DNA from: SUG2458 sp051872335
GTDB lineage: Bacteria; Bacillota_I; Bacilli_A; RFN20; CAG-826
Reading direction: 5' to 3'
Assembly (NCBI GenBank): GCA_051872335.1
Contig: JBJEDT010000019.1
Location: 1-64,000 of the forward strand
DNA length: 64,000 nucleotides
The position numbers and the translations under genes were made by a program. This document shows positions 51,976 to 60,895 of the stretch, one piece after another (positions within the stretch are counted from its first letter, which is position 1; each line of letters opens with the position of its first letter). The notes under the pieces are model-generated. The model saw only the letters and a program-made list of their open reading frames with translations, was not told where the DNA came from and ran no database searches.

Positions 51976-53454
51976 CTAAAATACAAAAGCAATCATATTT
52001 TCTTTTCCCTTATTAGTTATTGTTTTTAGTAGTTGCTGGAACTTGATTTTTAAAGGGTCTGGCATCGAAGAAAGTTTAGAAGTAACTCCAGTTCGTAAAA
52101 TCTCGCCAAATTTTTGACCAAAAATTTCACAATCTAAGACTAATAAAGGGTTGTTGTCATAGGCTTCAGTTAAATTTTTTACAAAATATTCGCTTTGCAT
52201 CTTATTTCCTAAAATTGGTTCGAAACTTGTTTCTAAATCAACTTTAATAATATGATAAGTAGGTGCATTTGCTTTTACTTTAATGCCAAATCTATTTCCA
52301 ACTTTTAAAACAGAAGGTTTTTCAATTTTTATAAAATCAAGATTAGCATTTGTATATCCGTAACCTGTTTGGTTGGCCATTTCAAGAGCTTGACCAATGA
52401 CATCATAATCTTTTTTAGCTTTAACAAATTCAGTTAAAACTTTCATTAATTCGGCTCTATCTGATATTTCACAACCAACTAACTCTTTTAATACTGTTTG
52501 ATAAAGTTCATCTTTAACTTCAAGAACCATAGTTATAACACCAGTAGAAGTATTAACACTATTAATTGAAACATTTGTGAGGTATTCATTATTCTTTAAT
52601 TTATCACAAATTTTATCAATATCTCTAACGATACTGCACTCATTCATTACTTCCTGAATATTATTGCTAATGCTTTCTTTAATGTAATGCTTCTCATCAA
52701 GAGAAGAAACCCATTTTGGTAAAGCAACATCAATCATCGAAACAGGATATTCATATAGTGCTTCTTTTAAAATATGTTGAGCATCTTTATCCGTTAATTT
52801 TTCAACATTTAATGGTATAACATTTGCACCATATTTGTTTTTCATTTCTTCTTTTAAAGCTACTGTCTTTTTACTTGTTGGTGTCTTACTATTTAATATA
52901 ATAATATAAGGTCTTTTTATAGACTTCATTTCCTCAATAATTGCATCTTCAGCTTTTACATAATCTTCTCTTTTAAATTCTGTAATAGTTTCATCACAGA
53001 AAACAACTATTCCTAAAGTCGAATGTTCCTTAATTACTTTTTGAGTACCAATTTTTGCAGCTTCATCAAATGGAATTGTATCTTCAAACCAAGGAGTTTT
53101 AACCATCCTCATTTTTTGATCTTCTAGATATCCAATAGCTGGTTCAATAACAAAGCCAACACAATCAATTAATCGAACTTTTACAAATAAAGATTCATCA
53201 ATATTTAAAGTAATAGCCTGTGAAGGAACAAATTTTGGCTCCATTGTCATAATAGTTTTACCACTTCCAGATTGTGGTAACTCATCCATTGCTCTTTTCT
53301 TATCTTCTTCATCGACAATATTAGGAATAACTGCTACTTCCATAAATTTTTTTATAAATGTTGACTTACCAACACGTACAGGTCCAACTACCCCTAAATA
53401 AACATCACCATTATTCCTTTCACCAATATCCTTAAAAATGTCAAAAGCTTTCAT
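51976..53454 (-). CDS. spoIVA: Stage IV sporulation protein A
   Basis: 492 residues, the full length of the family. A TRAFAC-type ATPase: Walker A GPVRVGKSTFIKKF near residue 25, with VDEEDKKRAMDELPQSGSGKTIMTMEPKF following, LIDCVGFVIEPAIGY, and the C-terminal region ending ITNKGKENMIAFVF. SpoIVA polymerises on the forespore outer membrane and is the base of the spore coat, recruiting CotE-dependent layers. Found essentially only in endospore formers. AGGAGG precedes the ATG. Placed between HU and spoVIF/gpsA as in Bacillus. Confidence 0.97.
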   Translation of the reverse strand: MKAFDIFKDIGERNNGDVYLGVVGPVRVGKSTFIKKFMEVAVIPNIVDEEDKKRAMDELPQSGSGKTIMTMEPKFVPSQAITLNIDESLFVKVRLIDCVGFVIEPAIGYLEDQKMRMVKTPWFEDTIPFDEAAKIGTQKVIKEHSTLGIVVFCDETITEFKREDYVKAEDAIIEEMKSIKRPYIIILNSKTPTSKKTVALKEEMKNKYGANVIPLNVEKLTDKDAQHILKEALYEYPVSMIDVALPKWVSSLDEKHYIKESISNNIQEVMNECSIVRDIDKICDKLKNNEYLTNVSINSVNTSTGVITMVLEVKDELYQTVLKELVGCEISDRAELMKVLTEFVKAKKDYDVIGQALEMANQTGYGYTNANLDFIKIEKPSVLKVGNRFGIKVKANAPTYHIIKVDLETSFEPILGNKMQSEYFVKNLTEAYDNNPLLVLDCEIFGQKFGEILRTGVTSKLSSMPDPLKIKFQQLLKTITNKGKENMIAFVF

Positions 53455-53488
53455 TAGGTAACCTCCTAGATTTACATCCTCTTTAATT

Positions 53489-53507
53489 CTTATGAAAACT
53501 TATGAAA
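53489..53507 (-). promoter_or_regulatory. Possible sigma-E -10 boxes of spoIVA
   Basis: Two copies of TTTCATAAG ten bases apart on the minus strand, about 35-55 bases before the start codon. CATAAG resembles sigma-E -10 boxes and the gene is sigma-E-controlled in Bacillus, but no good ATATT-type -35 is seen at the right distance. Confidence 0.3.
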
Positions 53508-53517
53508 TTTAATAACT

Positions 53518-53565
53518 AAAAAATACTAACCATGTTTACTAAATTGAACATGGTTAGTATTTTTT
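53518..53565. terminator. 19-bp stem terminator between spoVIF and spoIVA
   Basis: Arms 53518-53536 and 53547-53565 are a perfect 19-bp inverted repeat around a ten-base loop, with A/T tracts at both ends. It begins at the spoVIF stop codon and ends spoVIF transcription before spoIVA. Confidence 0.93.
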
Positions 53566-53800
53566 ATAACATTTTTTCTATGTCTTTCGGAACTTTATCT
53601 TTTTTAACAGCGTTAATAATTTTCTCTTCTTTTTCTTTGCTGACTTCTTTTCCAGCTAATCGAGCTACCTTTTTAATTAAAGATCTTAAATTATCTTCAT
53701 TATTAAGATCTTGTCCTGAAACTGATTTAGCAAGTTTTAATAAATCTTCTTTTTTAACATTGGCTTTCTTTTCAACTTTATCAAAAATTGACTCATCCAT
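53564..53800 (-). CDS. spoVIF: Stage VI sporulation protein F
   Basis: 78 residues, highly charged and helical, matching the SpoVIF pattern: FDKVEKKANVKKEDLLKLA, LRSLIKKVARLAGKEVSKEKEEKI and KDKVPKDIEKML. In Bacillus subtilis the protein acts late in the mother cell to help assemble the GerE-controlled coat. Its own promoter and terminator isolate it from gpsA and spoIVA. ATAGGTGG precedes the ATG. Confidence 0.88.
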   Translation of the reverse strand: MDESIFDKVEKKANVKKEDLLKLAKSVSGQDLNNEDNLRSLIKKVARLAGKEVSKEKEEKIINAVKKDKVPKDIEKML

Positions 53801-53817
53801 ATATTAACCACCTATCA

Positions 53818-53846
53818 TAATATATGTAGCAAACGCCTATGTGTGA
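53818..53846 (-). promoter_or_regulatory. Sigma-K-like promoter of spoVIF
   Basis: Minus-strand TCAC (53846-53843), 16 bases, CATATATTA (53826-53818), an exact match to the CATANNNTA -10 of sigma-K. The spacing is the same as upstream of the Cys-rich gene. Confidence 0.65.
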
Positions 53847-54851
53847 TTATTCTTTTTCAGATTTTAAAGGTAGATTTATAATGTCTTTTATCATATTTGA
53901 AGGTTTTGCATTCTCATATAGTATTTTATACATACCTGTAACTATAGGCATATAAATATTATTTTCTTTAGCAAGTTCATAAACAACACGTGTTGTTCTA
54001 ACTCCTTCAGTAGTTTCTTCATTATATTTTAAAAATAATTCACTTGAATCATCTTTACCAATGATAACACCTGCTCGATAATTTCGCGAATGGCGAGAAT
54101 TACATGTGACCATTAAATCACCTATTCCGGCAAGTCCCATAAATGTTTCCATCTTTCCACCGAAGAAAAGACCAAAACGAACAATTTCATGTAAACCACG
54201 AGTTACGAGAGCAGCACGTGTATTATCCCCATAATCTAAACCTTCTAATATTCCACTAGCTATTGCAATAACATTTTTAATAGCTACTCCTAGTTCGGCT
54301 CCAATTTCATCTGTATTTGTATATACTCTTAAATAATTATTAGAAAACAAAACTTGAACTTCTTTTGCAATATTTAAATCTAAAGAAGTAGATGTTATCA
54401 TTGTTAACTTTCTTATTATAACTTCTTCCGCATGGCCAGGACCAATTATTGACGCAAAGCCTCTCAATAAATTGTTAGGGATTAATTCCTTAATAACTTC
54501 AGATAACCTTTTATTTGTTAAAACATCAAAACCTTTAGCAGCATTAATAAAAACAGTAGGTTTGTTTATATGATGCAATAAATTACTAATTACATCTCTA
54601 AGTGCAACCGTAGGAACTGCTAAAACAATATAATCACTATCTTTAACACACTCTTCATAAGATAATGTGGCTTTGATTTTTTCATTCAAAAAAATCTCAT
54701 TACCAAAATATTTACTATTTTTATGTAAAATGTTAATTTCATTTACTTGTTGCTCTTTTGTAGATAATAGGAAAACATCATGATTATTATCACATAAAAC
54801 TTGAGCTAACGATGTTCCCCATGTACCAGCACCTATAACTCCAACTTTCAT
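53847..54851 (-). CDS. gpsA: Glycerol-3-phosphate dehydrogenase [NAD(P)+]
   Basis: 334 residues. It makes sn-glycerol-3-phosphate from dihydroxyacetone phosphate for phospholipids, supplying PgsA's substrate. Rossmann motif GAGTWGTSLAQ, then NAAKGFD, IGPGHAEE, GVAIKNVIAIASG with the catalytic Lys, and GLAGIGDLMVTC. It overlaps der by one base. Confidence 0.96.
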   Translation of the reverse strand: MKVGVIGAGTWGTSLAQVLCDNNHDVFLLSTKEQQVNEINILHKNSKYFGNEIFLNEKIKATLSYEECVKDSDYIVLAVPTVALRDVISNLLHHINKPTVFINAAKGFDVLTNKRLSEVIKELIPNNLLRGFASIIGPGHAEEVIIRKLTMITSTSLDLNIAKEVQVLFSNNYLRVYTNTDEIGAELGVAIKNVIAIASGILEGLDYGDNTRAALVTRGLHEIVRFGLFFGGKMETFMGLAGIGDLMVTCNSRHSRNYRAGVIIGKDDSSELFLKYNEETTEGVRTTRVVYELAKENNIYMPIVTGMYKILYENAKPSNMIKDIINLPLKSEKE

Positions 54852-56161
54852 TATTTTCTCTCCCTACAAATAATATTGATTGGAGAACCTTCAAATTCAA
54901 AAGCATTTCTAAATTTGTTTTCTAAATAACGTTGATAAGAGAAATGCATATAATCAGGATTATTTACAAATAAAACAAATGTTGGTGGGCAAACTGAAAC
55001 TTGGTTTGCAAAGAAAATTTTTAATCTTCCACCATTGAAATGTGGAGTTGGATTCATCAGCTGTGCTTCTTGAATAATTTCATTAATAACTGAAGTAGAT
55101 ACATGCATATTGTAAGCATCGTATGCAACATCTAAAGCAGTAAAAATTGTATTAATGCGTGATTTTTCTAAAGCTGAAACATATACAATAGGAGCATAAT
55201 CTAAGAACTTAAATTCATTACGGATTTTTTTTGTAAACTCACTCATTGTATTTTCATCTTTATTAACTGTATCCCATTTATTTACTACAATTACAACTGC
55301 TTTTTTAGCATCAACTGCATAACCAAAAACATGTTTATCTTGTTCTCTAATTCCAGTTTCAGCGTCAATGACTAACAAAACAACATCAGATCTATCTATA
55401 ACTGATAATGCTCTTAAAGCAGCATATTTATCAACAGCTTCATAGATTTTACCACGTTTTTTTAGACCTGCTGTATCAATAACAATATAATCTCTACCTT
55501 CTCTTTTAAAAGGAGTATCAATAGCATCACGAGTTGTTCCTTCAATATCAGAAACAATAACACGAGATTGATTTAAAATAGCATTAACTAAACTAGATTT
55601 ACCAACATTAGGTCTTCCAATTAAAGAAAAACAAATCTTTCCTTCATAAGATTTTCCTTGTTTTTCAGGTAAATTCTTTACTACTTCATCTAGTACATCA
55701 CCAATACCAATACCATGAACACCCGATACAGCAATAGGATCGCCAATACCCAAACTATAAAATTCATGAATATTACTAATCATATGTCCATCGTCAATTT
55801 TATTAACAGCTAATACAACTGGCTTTTTTGATTTATGTAACATACGAGTTACAATTCTATCATCATTAGTAACACCAACTTTTCCATCAACGACAAAAAC
55901 AATGACATCAGCTTCATTGATGGCAATTTCTACCTGAGCTCTAATTTGATCTTGAAAAGGAGTGTTTTCCATCTCCACTCCACCAGTATCAATTAATCTA
56001 AATTCTTTTGTTAACCATTTTCCATGAGCATAAATTCTATCACGTGTAACACCAGGTTGATCATCAATAATAGATTTTCTCTCACCAATAATTCTATTAA
56101 ATATTGTTGATTTACCGACATTTGGTGTTCCAACAATAGCAACTGTTCCTGTAACAGCCAT
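54851..56161 (-). CDS. der: Ribosome-assembly GTPase Der (EngA)
   Basis: 436 residues with two tandem GTPase domains: GTPNVGKSTIFNRI with DTGG near the N-terminus and GRPNVGKSSLVNAI with DTAGLKKRG in the second, plus the C-terminal KH-like domain. It is needed for 50S subunit assembly. It overlaps cmk and gpsA by one base each, the conserved cmk-der-gpsA order. Confidence 0.97.
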   Translation of the reverse strand: MAVTGTVAIVGTPNVGKSTIFNRIIGERKSIIDDQPGVTRDRIYAHGKWLTKEFRLIDTGGVEMENTPFQDQIRAQVEIAINEADVIVFVVDGKVGVTNDDRIVTRMLHKSKKPVVLAVNKIDDGHMISNIHEFYSLGIGDPIAVSGVHGIGIGDVLDEVVKNLPEKQGKSYEGKICFSLIGRPNVGKSSLVNAILNQSRVIVSDIEGTTRDAIDTPFKREGRDYIVIDTAGLKKRGKIYEAVDKYAALRALSVIDRSDVVLLVIDAETGIREQDKHVFGYAVDAKKAVVIVVNKWDTVNKDENTMSEFTKKIRNEFKFLDYAPIVYVSALEKSRINTIFTALDVAYDAYNMHVSTSVINEIIQEAQLMNPTPHFNGGRLKIFFANQVSVCPPTFVLFVNNPDYMHFSYQRYLENKFRNAFEFEGSPINIICRERK

Positions 56162-56829
56162 TATAAATCACCTAACTTTTTACGAATAATATCTATAACA
56201 ATTTGAGTGACTTCACTAATTGTCATATCAGATGTATCGATTGTTATAGAGTCTGGTGCTGGTTTTAATGGAGCAAAGTCTCTATGTGAATCAATATAAT
56301 CTCTTTTTTCTAATTCTTCTTCAATTTGTTCTAACTCACAAATAATGCCTTTAGACATATTTTCTTCATAACGTCTAACTGCACGAGTTTTTACTGAAGC
56401 AACTTGATAAATTTTAACTTCTGCATTTGGTAATACATAAGTTCCTATATCTCGTCCATCCATTACAACACTACTTTTTTTAGCCATTTCACGTTGTAAT
56501 TTGACAAGATGTAACCTTACATCTTTATAAGAAGCAATATATGAAACATTATTTGCTATTTCAGTTGTTCTAATTTCTCTTGTAACATCAATTTCATTAC
56601 ATAAAACATGACCATCAGGTAATAAATCAATGTTTATATCTTTAATGAGTCTACAAACTTCTTCTTCATTTTGGCAATCGACACCTCTATTAATAGCAAA
56701 CCATGTAACACATCTGTACATAGCACCAGTATCGATATATGTAAATCCTAATTCTTTAGCAACTAATTTAGCAATAGTTGACTTACCCGCAGCAGCTGGT
56801 CCATCAATTGCAACAGCAATACGTTTCAT
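56161..56829 (-). CDS. cmk: Cytidylate kinase
   Basis: 222 residues. It phosphorylates CMP and dCMP. P-loop IDGPAAAGKSTIAKL, YIDTGAMYRCVTW, VVMDGRDIGTYVLPNAEVKIY and RDYIDSHRDFAPLKPAPD are all typical. GGAGGTT precedes the ATG. First gene of the cmk-der-gpsA operon. Confidence 0.96.
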   Translation of the reverse strand: MKRIAVAIDGPAAAGKSTIAKLVAKELGFTYIDTGAMYRCVTWFAINRGVDCQNEEEVCRLIKDINIDLLPDGHVLCNEIDVTREIRTTEIANNVSYIASYKDVRLHLVKLQREMAKKSSVVMDGRDIGTYVLPNAEVKIYQVASVKTRAVRRYEENMSKGIICELEQIEEELEKRDYIDSHRDFAPLKPAPDSITIDTSDMTISEVTQIVIDIIRKKLGDL

Positions 56830-56956
56830 AAAACAACCTCCAATAAATCCTTTCTTATTTTATAAGAAAAGTATCTAAATTGCCACCTTTTTTTACTTAT
56901 TCATTTATAATATTAACAAATATTACATTTATAAAAGCATATGTTTAAAAGATACA

Positions 56957-56986
56957 TTTACAATATTCATTTTTATGTGCTATAAA
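56957..56986 (+). promoter_or_regulatory. Promoter of the unknown membrane protein gene
   Basis: TTTACA at 56957-56962, an 18-base spacer, TATAAA at 56981-56986. The strong ribosome site AAAGGAG follows. Confidence 0.55.
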
Positions 56987-57014
56987 TAAAGTAAGAAAAA
57001 AGGAGATATTAAAA

Positions 57015-57878
57015 ATGGGAACAGAAAAAAAGAAGAAACCCTGGTTTGTAAAATTAATAATTGGTTTAGTAAGTTTTGTTTTTGTAATTGCACTATTATT
57101 ATTTGGTGTAGTTGTCTTTGCAAAAGTAAAATATGATGTTGATTTAATTGGCACTATATCAAAAGTAAAGGACTTAACTCAAGAACCTAGTGAAGAAGAT
57201 CTTGATTATAAATTCACAACTGATGATATGGAAAGAGCAAGAACTGAAGTTAATGCATCAATTACTGATTTAATCACTTATTCTGAAGAAGATGGTTATA
57301 GTGTTAATGAAGTCGTATCACAACTTATGACTACAAATATTTCTTTAGATGGTAAAGAAACAGCAGCAATTTTAAATAATCTTTTAGATAGTGCTGATGG
57401 TAAAGTTGATTTTATGGGTCAAAGTGTTTCATTTGAATTAGTACAAATTAAATATGTAAATATTACTGAAACTAGTTGTGATTTTGACATTATGGTTAAA
57501 ATTGATATTTCATCTGTCAAAGATCAAATGAATTTCTTCCCTGCAAATCTAGTAGCTAAATACATACCAAATAATCTTTATATCGATTCAAATGTTACAG
57601 TTACTAAAACAGCAAATCCATTTGAGTATTCTGTATCTAGTAATTATTTAAAAATGAATACACTAGATGGTGATGGAACTGAAGAACTTTTAACTACTTT
57701 AAATAAATTTATCGAAGTAGGAAATGTTGAAGATTACAATTTACAAATAGGTAAGGCATTTGTTGATGGAATTATAGGTAATGCTGAACAAAAAGGATTT
57801 ATTTACTCTTTAAAAGATGCTGGAGCAACTGATTTTAAATTTTCCAGTGAAACTAATTCTATCGTAATTGTAAAATAA
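57015..57878 (+). CDS. Membrane-anchored protein of unknown function
   Basis: 287 residues, not recognised. A charged start (MGTEKKKKPW) is followed by one membrane helix at about 12-37, with the rest predicted outside. The outer part has an acidic linker (TQEPSEEDLDYKF), then a probable alpha/beta domain without Cys. The layout resembles single-pass proteins with a ligand- or wall-facing domain. It is a monocistronic gene with promoter and AAAGGAG, between the divergent cmk and a ferredoxin gene with its own promoter. Confidence 0.65.
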   Translation: MGTEKKKKPWFVKLIIGLVSFVFVIALLLFGVVVFAKVKYDVDLIGTISKVKDLTQEPSEEDLDYKFTTDDMERARTEVNASITDLITYSEEDGYSVNEVVSQLMTTNISLDGKETAAILNNLLDSADGKVDFMGQSVSFELVQIKYVNITETSCDFDIMVKIDISSVKDQMNFFPANLVAKYIPNNLYIDSNVTVTKTANPFEYSVSSNYLKMNTLDGDGTEELLTTLNKFIEVGNVEDYNLQIGKAFVDGIIGNAEQKGFIYSLKDAGATDFKFSSETNSIVIVK

Positions 57879-57889
57879 CTAATATTTCA

Positions 57890-57919
57890 TTGAAATTTTA
57901 AAAGATGTTGGTTTATAAT
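57890..57919 (+). promoter_or_regulatory. Promoter of the ferredoxin gene
   Basis: TTGAAA at 57890-57895, an 18-base spacer, perfect TATAAT at 57914-57919, followed by AATAGGAGG. Confidence 0.75.
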
Positions 57920-57951
57920 ATTTATAGAAATTAATAGGAGGAAAAATAATT

Positions 57952-58146
57952 ATGGCAAAAAAAGTTTCTGTAAACAAAGATGTATGTATTGGATGTGGCT
58001 TATGTGCAAGTACAACACCTTCAGTATTTGAGATGGATGACGACGGTTTAGCAAAAGCTGTTGTTGAAGAAGTAGAAGGTGCTGATGAAAGTGGTGCTGA
58101 AGAAGCTGCAGCTTCTTGCCCAGTTCAAGCTATTGAACTTGAATAA
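57952..58146 (+). CDS. fer: Single-cluster [4Fe-4S] ferredoxin
   Basis: 64 residues. Cluster ligands Cys12, Cys15 and Cys18 in CIGCGLC and Cys56 in SCPVQAIE. It is highly acidic between them, as expected for an electron carrier that docks to basic partners. It is like Bacillus Fer in having one cluster. GGAGG precedes the ATG, and a consensus promoter suggests strong expression. The partner enzyme is not in the window. Confidence 0.95.
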   Translation: MAKKVSVNKDVCIGCGLCASTTPSVFEMDDDGLAKAVVEEVEGADESGAEEAAASCPVQAIELE

Positions 58147-58163
58147 TTATTAAAAATAAATTT

Positions 58164-58187
58164 AAACCCAGTTCGTATGAACTGGGT
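58164..58187. terminator. Terminator of ferredoxin and rluB
   Basis: AAACCCAGTTC-GT-type perfect inverted repeat: 58164-58174 pairs with 58178-58188-side bases ending in GGGTTT, followed by TTATTTT. It lies between two convergent genes and has A/T tracts on both sides. Confidence 0.9.
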
Positions 58188-58194
58188 TTTTATT

Positions 58195-58935
58195 TTACTT
58201 AACTTTCTTATATGTGTTATGAGCTTTATTATATAAACACTCTTTTTTAATTTGTTCTACTATATCTAAAGGTAAATCTATGTGCTCCCCTTTTTTTAAT
58301 GATCCTAACTTAATGTTTCCAATTGAAATTCTTGTTAAAGATAGAACTTTTATCCCAAAGTATTCAAACATTCGACGAACTTGACGATTTCTTCCTTCAT
58401 GAATTGTAATATCCACCTTATTTTCATCATGTAAAATTACTTTACATGGAGCAGTTAGACCATCTTCTAAAACAATTCCTTGCTCCATTATTTTCTTTTC
58501 TTCAAAAGTTAACATTCGATCTAGTCTAGCTCTATATGTTTTATTTAAATGTGAAGAAGGATGTGTCATTAAAGAAGATAATTCACCATCATTAGTCAAT
58601 AATAAAAGACCCGATGTATTAATATCAAGTCTTCCAACTGGAAAAATACGTTCATTTACATCTTTAAAATAATCAAGAACAGTTTTTCTTTCACGATCAT
58701 CTTTGACAGTAGTTACAACACCAATTGGTTTATTAAATAAAAAATAAACAAAATGTTCTTTTTTTATTTTTTGACCATTTACTTCAATTTCATCTTCATC
58801 GTTAACAATAGTTCCTAAAACATTAACAATAACTCCATTAACTTTTACTTTACCATCTAAAATTAAAGATTCTGCTTTTCTTCTTGATGCAATTCCTGCT
58901 TGAGCTATTGCTTTTTGTAATCTCATTTCTGACAC
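58195..58935 (-). CDS. rluB: 23S rRNA pseudouridine synthase (RluB family)
   Basis: 246 residues. An S4 RNA-binding domain (RLQKAIAQAGIASRRKAESLI) leads into the pseudouridine synthase domain with catalytic Asp in FPVGRLDINTSGLLLLTNDG, and EGRNRQVRRMFE. It is thought to modify helix 93 of 23S rRNA. The start is GTG at 58935 with GGTGAT upstream; the ATG three codons in has no ribosome site. Next to the dacB-like gene, as in Bacillus, but the usual spmA and spmB are absent between them. Confidence 0.92.
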   Translation of the reverse strand: MSEMRLQKAIAQAGIASRRKAESLILDGKVKVNGVIVNVLGTIVNDEDEIEVNGQKIKKEHFVYFLFNKPIGVVTTVKDDRERKTVLDYFKDVNERIFPVGRLDINTSGLLLLTNDGELSSLMTHPSSHLNKTYRARLDRMLTFEEKKIMEQGIVLEDGLTAPCKVILHDENKVDITIHEGRNRQVRRMFEYFGIKVLSLTRISIGNIKLGSLKKGEHIDLPLDIVEQIKKECLYNKAHNTYKKVK

Positions 58936-58987
58936 TTATATCACCTTTTCTATTATATAATTTAAAATTTCATTTTTACATAAATAA

Positions 58988-59992
58988 TTAAGAATATTTA
59001 AATTCAACAATATTGTCTTCAAAAACTAATCGTTGTACATTATTTTTTACAATATAAACTTCAATTTTTAGAGAAGCAGGATAAACACAATATAACAAAG
59101 TCCCTCCTTCTAATTTTTCTTTTTCAATTATTATTGAATATTTTCTTTTAGACACAATAATGTACTCTAAAATTTTATTTTCTCCTTCTTGTAAAATATT
59201 AATATTTATGAAATTATTAAAATACTTTTCAAATAAATATTCATGCATATCAAAGTCATTTCCACAATTTAAAGTAACAATAATAAGATTCATATTATCT
59301 TTTGAAGCACTAGTAATTAATGTACGTTTTGCTTTTTTTGTATAACCAGTTTTTCCACCAGTACAATATTTATAAGTATGCAAGAGTTTATGTTTATTTT
59401 TCCACCAACCTTTACAATATGAATTATATCTTTTAGTAGAAACTATTTCCCTAAATAATGTATTATTCATACAATAGCTCATAAGTAATGCCATATCATA
59501 AGAAGTAGAAATATTACCTTCATCATAGATATCTAAACCATTTGGGTTTGAAAAATAGGTATCAACCATTCCTATTTCTTTAGCTTTAGAATTCATCAAT
59601 TCAACAAAATTTTCAACTGAATTACTAACAGTTTTGGCAATAATTATAGAAGCATCATTACCACTTCTCATTAATAATCCATAAACCATTTCAATAATTG
59701 TGACATATGTATTTTTTTCTAAATACAAAGAAGACCCAATTACATTATCTATCTCATCACCGACAATAGTGGTTGTAAATAAATCATTACTTTCAATTGC
59801 TAAAATAGCAGTCATTATTTTAGAAATAGATGCCACACTTTGTTGCTCGTTTATTTTTTTACCTTCTAATATTTCATTATTATTTTGATTCAGAACTATA
59901 TATGATGATGCATTGTTTTCATAATTCATAGTTTTAAATAAAGGATTTAAAGTTACTAAAAAAGATGAAAGCAATAATAAAATATTTCTCAT
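58988..59992 (-). CDS. D-alanyl-D-alanine carboxypeptidase, S11 family (DacB/DacF-like)
   Basis: 334 residues with an N-terminal hydrophobic segment, either signal peptide or anchor. The three active-site motifs are SISK (nucleophile Ser near 55), SGN in RSGNDA and KTG in GGKTGYTKKAKRT. It trims the last D-Ala of peptidoglycan stems. Position beside rluB and a weak sigma-E-like box upstream suggest the sporulation-specific DacB role in cortex cross-link control (inference). The C-terminal domain is short and lacks an obvious amphipathic anchor helix. Confidence 0.85.
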   Translation of the reverse strand: MRNILLLLSSFLVTLNPLFKTMNYENNASSYIVLNQNNNEILEGKKINEQQSVASISKIMTAILAIESNDLFTTTIVGDEIDNVIGSSLYLEKNTYVTIIEMVYGLLMRSGNDASIIIAKTVSNSVENFVELMNSKAKEIGMVDTYFSNPNGLDIYDEGNISTSYDMALLMSYCMNNTLFREIVSTKRYNSYCKGWWKNKHKLLHTYKYCTGGKTGYTKKAKRTLITSASKDNMNLIIVTLNCGNDFDMHEYLFEKYFNNFININILQEGENKILEYIIVSKRKYSIIIEKEKLEGGTLLYCVYPASLKIEVYIVKNNVQRLVFEDNIVEFKYS

Positions 59993-60025
59993 TAATTCAC
60001 CTATTTAATTAATGAAATTTTAAGA

Positions 60026-60054
60026 AAGTTTATGATACAAAATGACTAATAAAA
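60026..60054 (-). promoter_or_regulatory. Weak sigma-E-like element before the dacB-like gene
   Basis: Minus-strand TTTTATT (60054-60048), 13 bases, CATAAACTT (60034-60026). The -35 lacks the ATA core, so it is less convincing than those of yutH and cotE. Confidence 0.3.
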
Positions 60055-60065
60055 AGTAAAATAAA

Positions 60066-60083
60066 AAGCTCCATCAGGAACTT
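60066..60083 (-). terminator. Terminator of soj
   Basis: AAGTTCC-TGAT-GGAGCTT on the minus strand (one G-T pair) just after the stop codon, followed by TTTATTTTAC. Confidence 0.75.
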
Positions 60084-60084
60084 A

Positions 60085-60858
60085 TTATTTAATTATCTCA
60101 TGATCAAGTATTTCTTTTGCTAAATTTAGATAAGCAATAGATGCGCTAGATTTAGGTTTATATATTGTAATAGGTATTCCTTTTAATGCTGCTTCAGGTA
60201 AATAAATATTTCTAGGGATTGCAGTTGTAAAAGTTTTTTCTTTAAACAACTTTCTAATTTCAGTTGTAACTTCAACAGCCATTTTTGTTCTTGAATCATA
60301 CATAGTAAAGACTATACCTTCAATTTCTAAATTATGATTATATTTATTTTGAACTTTTCTCATTGTAGCTAACATTTGAGATACAGCTTCCATTGCAAAA
60401 TATTCACATTGCACAGGTATTAAAACTGAATGAGCAGCTGTTAAACCATTAGTATTTAAAACTCCAATTGCTGGTGGACAATCAATAATAATGTAATCAT
60501 ATTTAACATCCAGTTTTTTTATTGCATCACGAAGAATATATTGAGTCTTAAGCATTGATTTACCTAATTTAGATTCAGTAGATGCCAAACGTAAGTTCGC
60601 AGGAATTAAGAATAAATTAGGCATACAGGTTTTCTTAATAACTTTATTAATATCATACTTATTTGTTAAAACATCAAAAATAGTACGTGACATTATTGAA
60701 GAATCTATTCCTATTCCTCTTGAGGTATTACCTTGAGGATCAAGATCTATTAATAAAACAGAACGATTTAATTTAGCAAGAGAAGATGAAAGATTAATAG
60801 CAGTAGTAGTTTTTGCAACTCCACCTTTTTGATTAGCTATAGCAATTATACGTGTCAT
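60085..60858 (-). CDS. soj: Chromosome partitioning ATPase ParA/Soj
   Basis: 257 residues. Deviant Walker A ANQKGGVAKTTTAINLS, Walker A' LLIDLDPQGNTSRG and Walker B YIIIDCPPAIG. It regulates chromosome segregation and DnaA with ParB/Spo0J. The start at 60858 has GGAAGGAA nine bases upstream; a GTG three codons earlier overlaps that spacer. The expected spo0J (parB) does not follow; a terminator and the dacB-like gene do. Confidence 0.93.
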   Translation of the reverse strand: MTRIIAIANQKGGVAKTTTAINLSSSLAKLNRSVLLIDLDPQGNTSRGIGIDSSIMSRTIFDVLTNKYDINKVIKKTCMPNLFLIPANLRLASTESKLGKSMLKTQYILRDAIKKLDVKYDYIIIDCPPAIGVLNTNGLTAAHSVLIPVQCEYFAMEAVSQMLATMRKVQNKYNHNLEIEGIVFTMYDSRTKMAVEVTTEIRKLFKEKTFTTAIPRNIYLPEAALKGIPITIYKPKSSASIAYLNLAKEILDHEIIK

Positions 60859-60895
60859 CTTTCTCACTTCCTTCCTAAAACAAAACTATTAAAAA

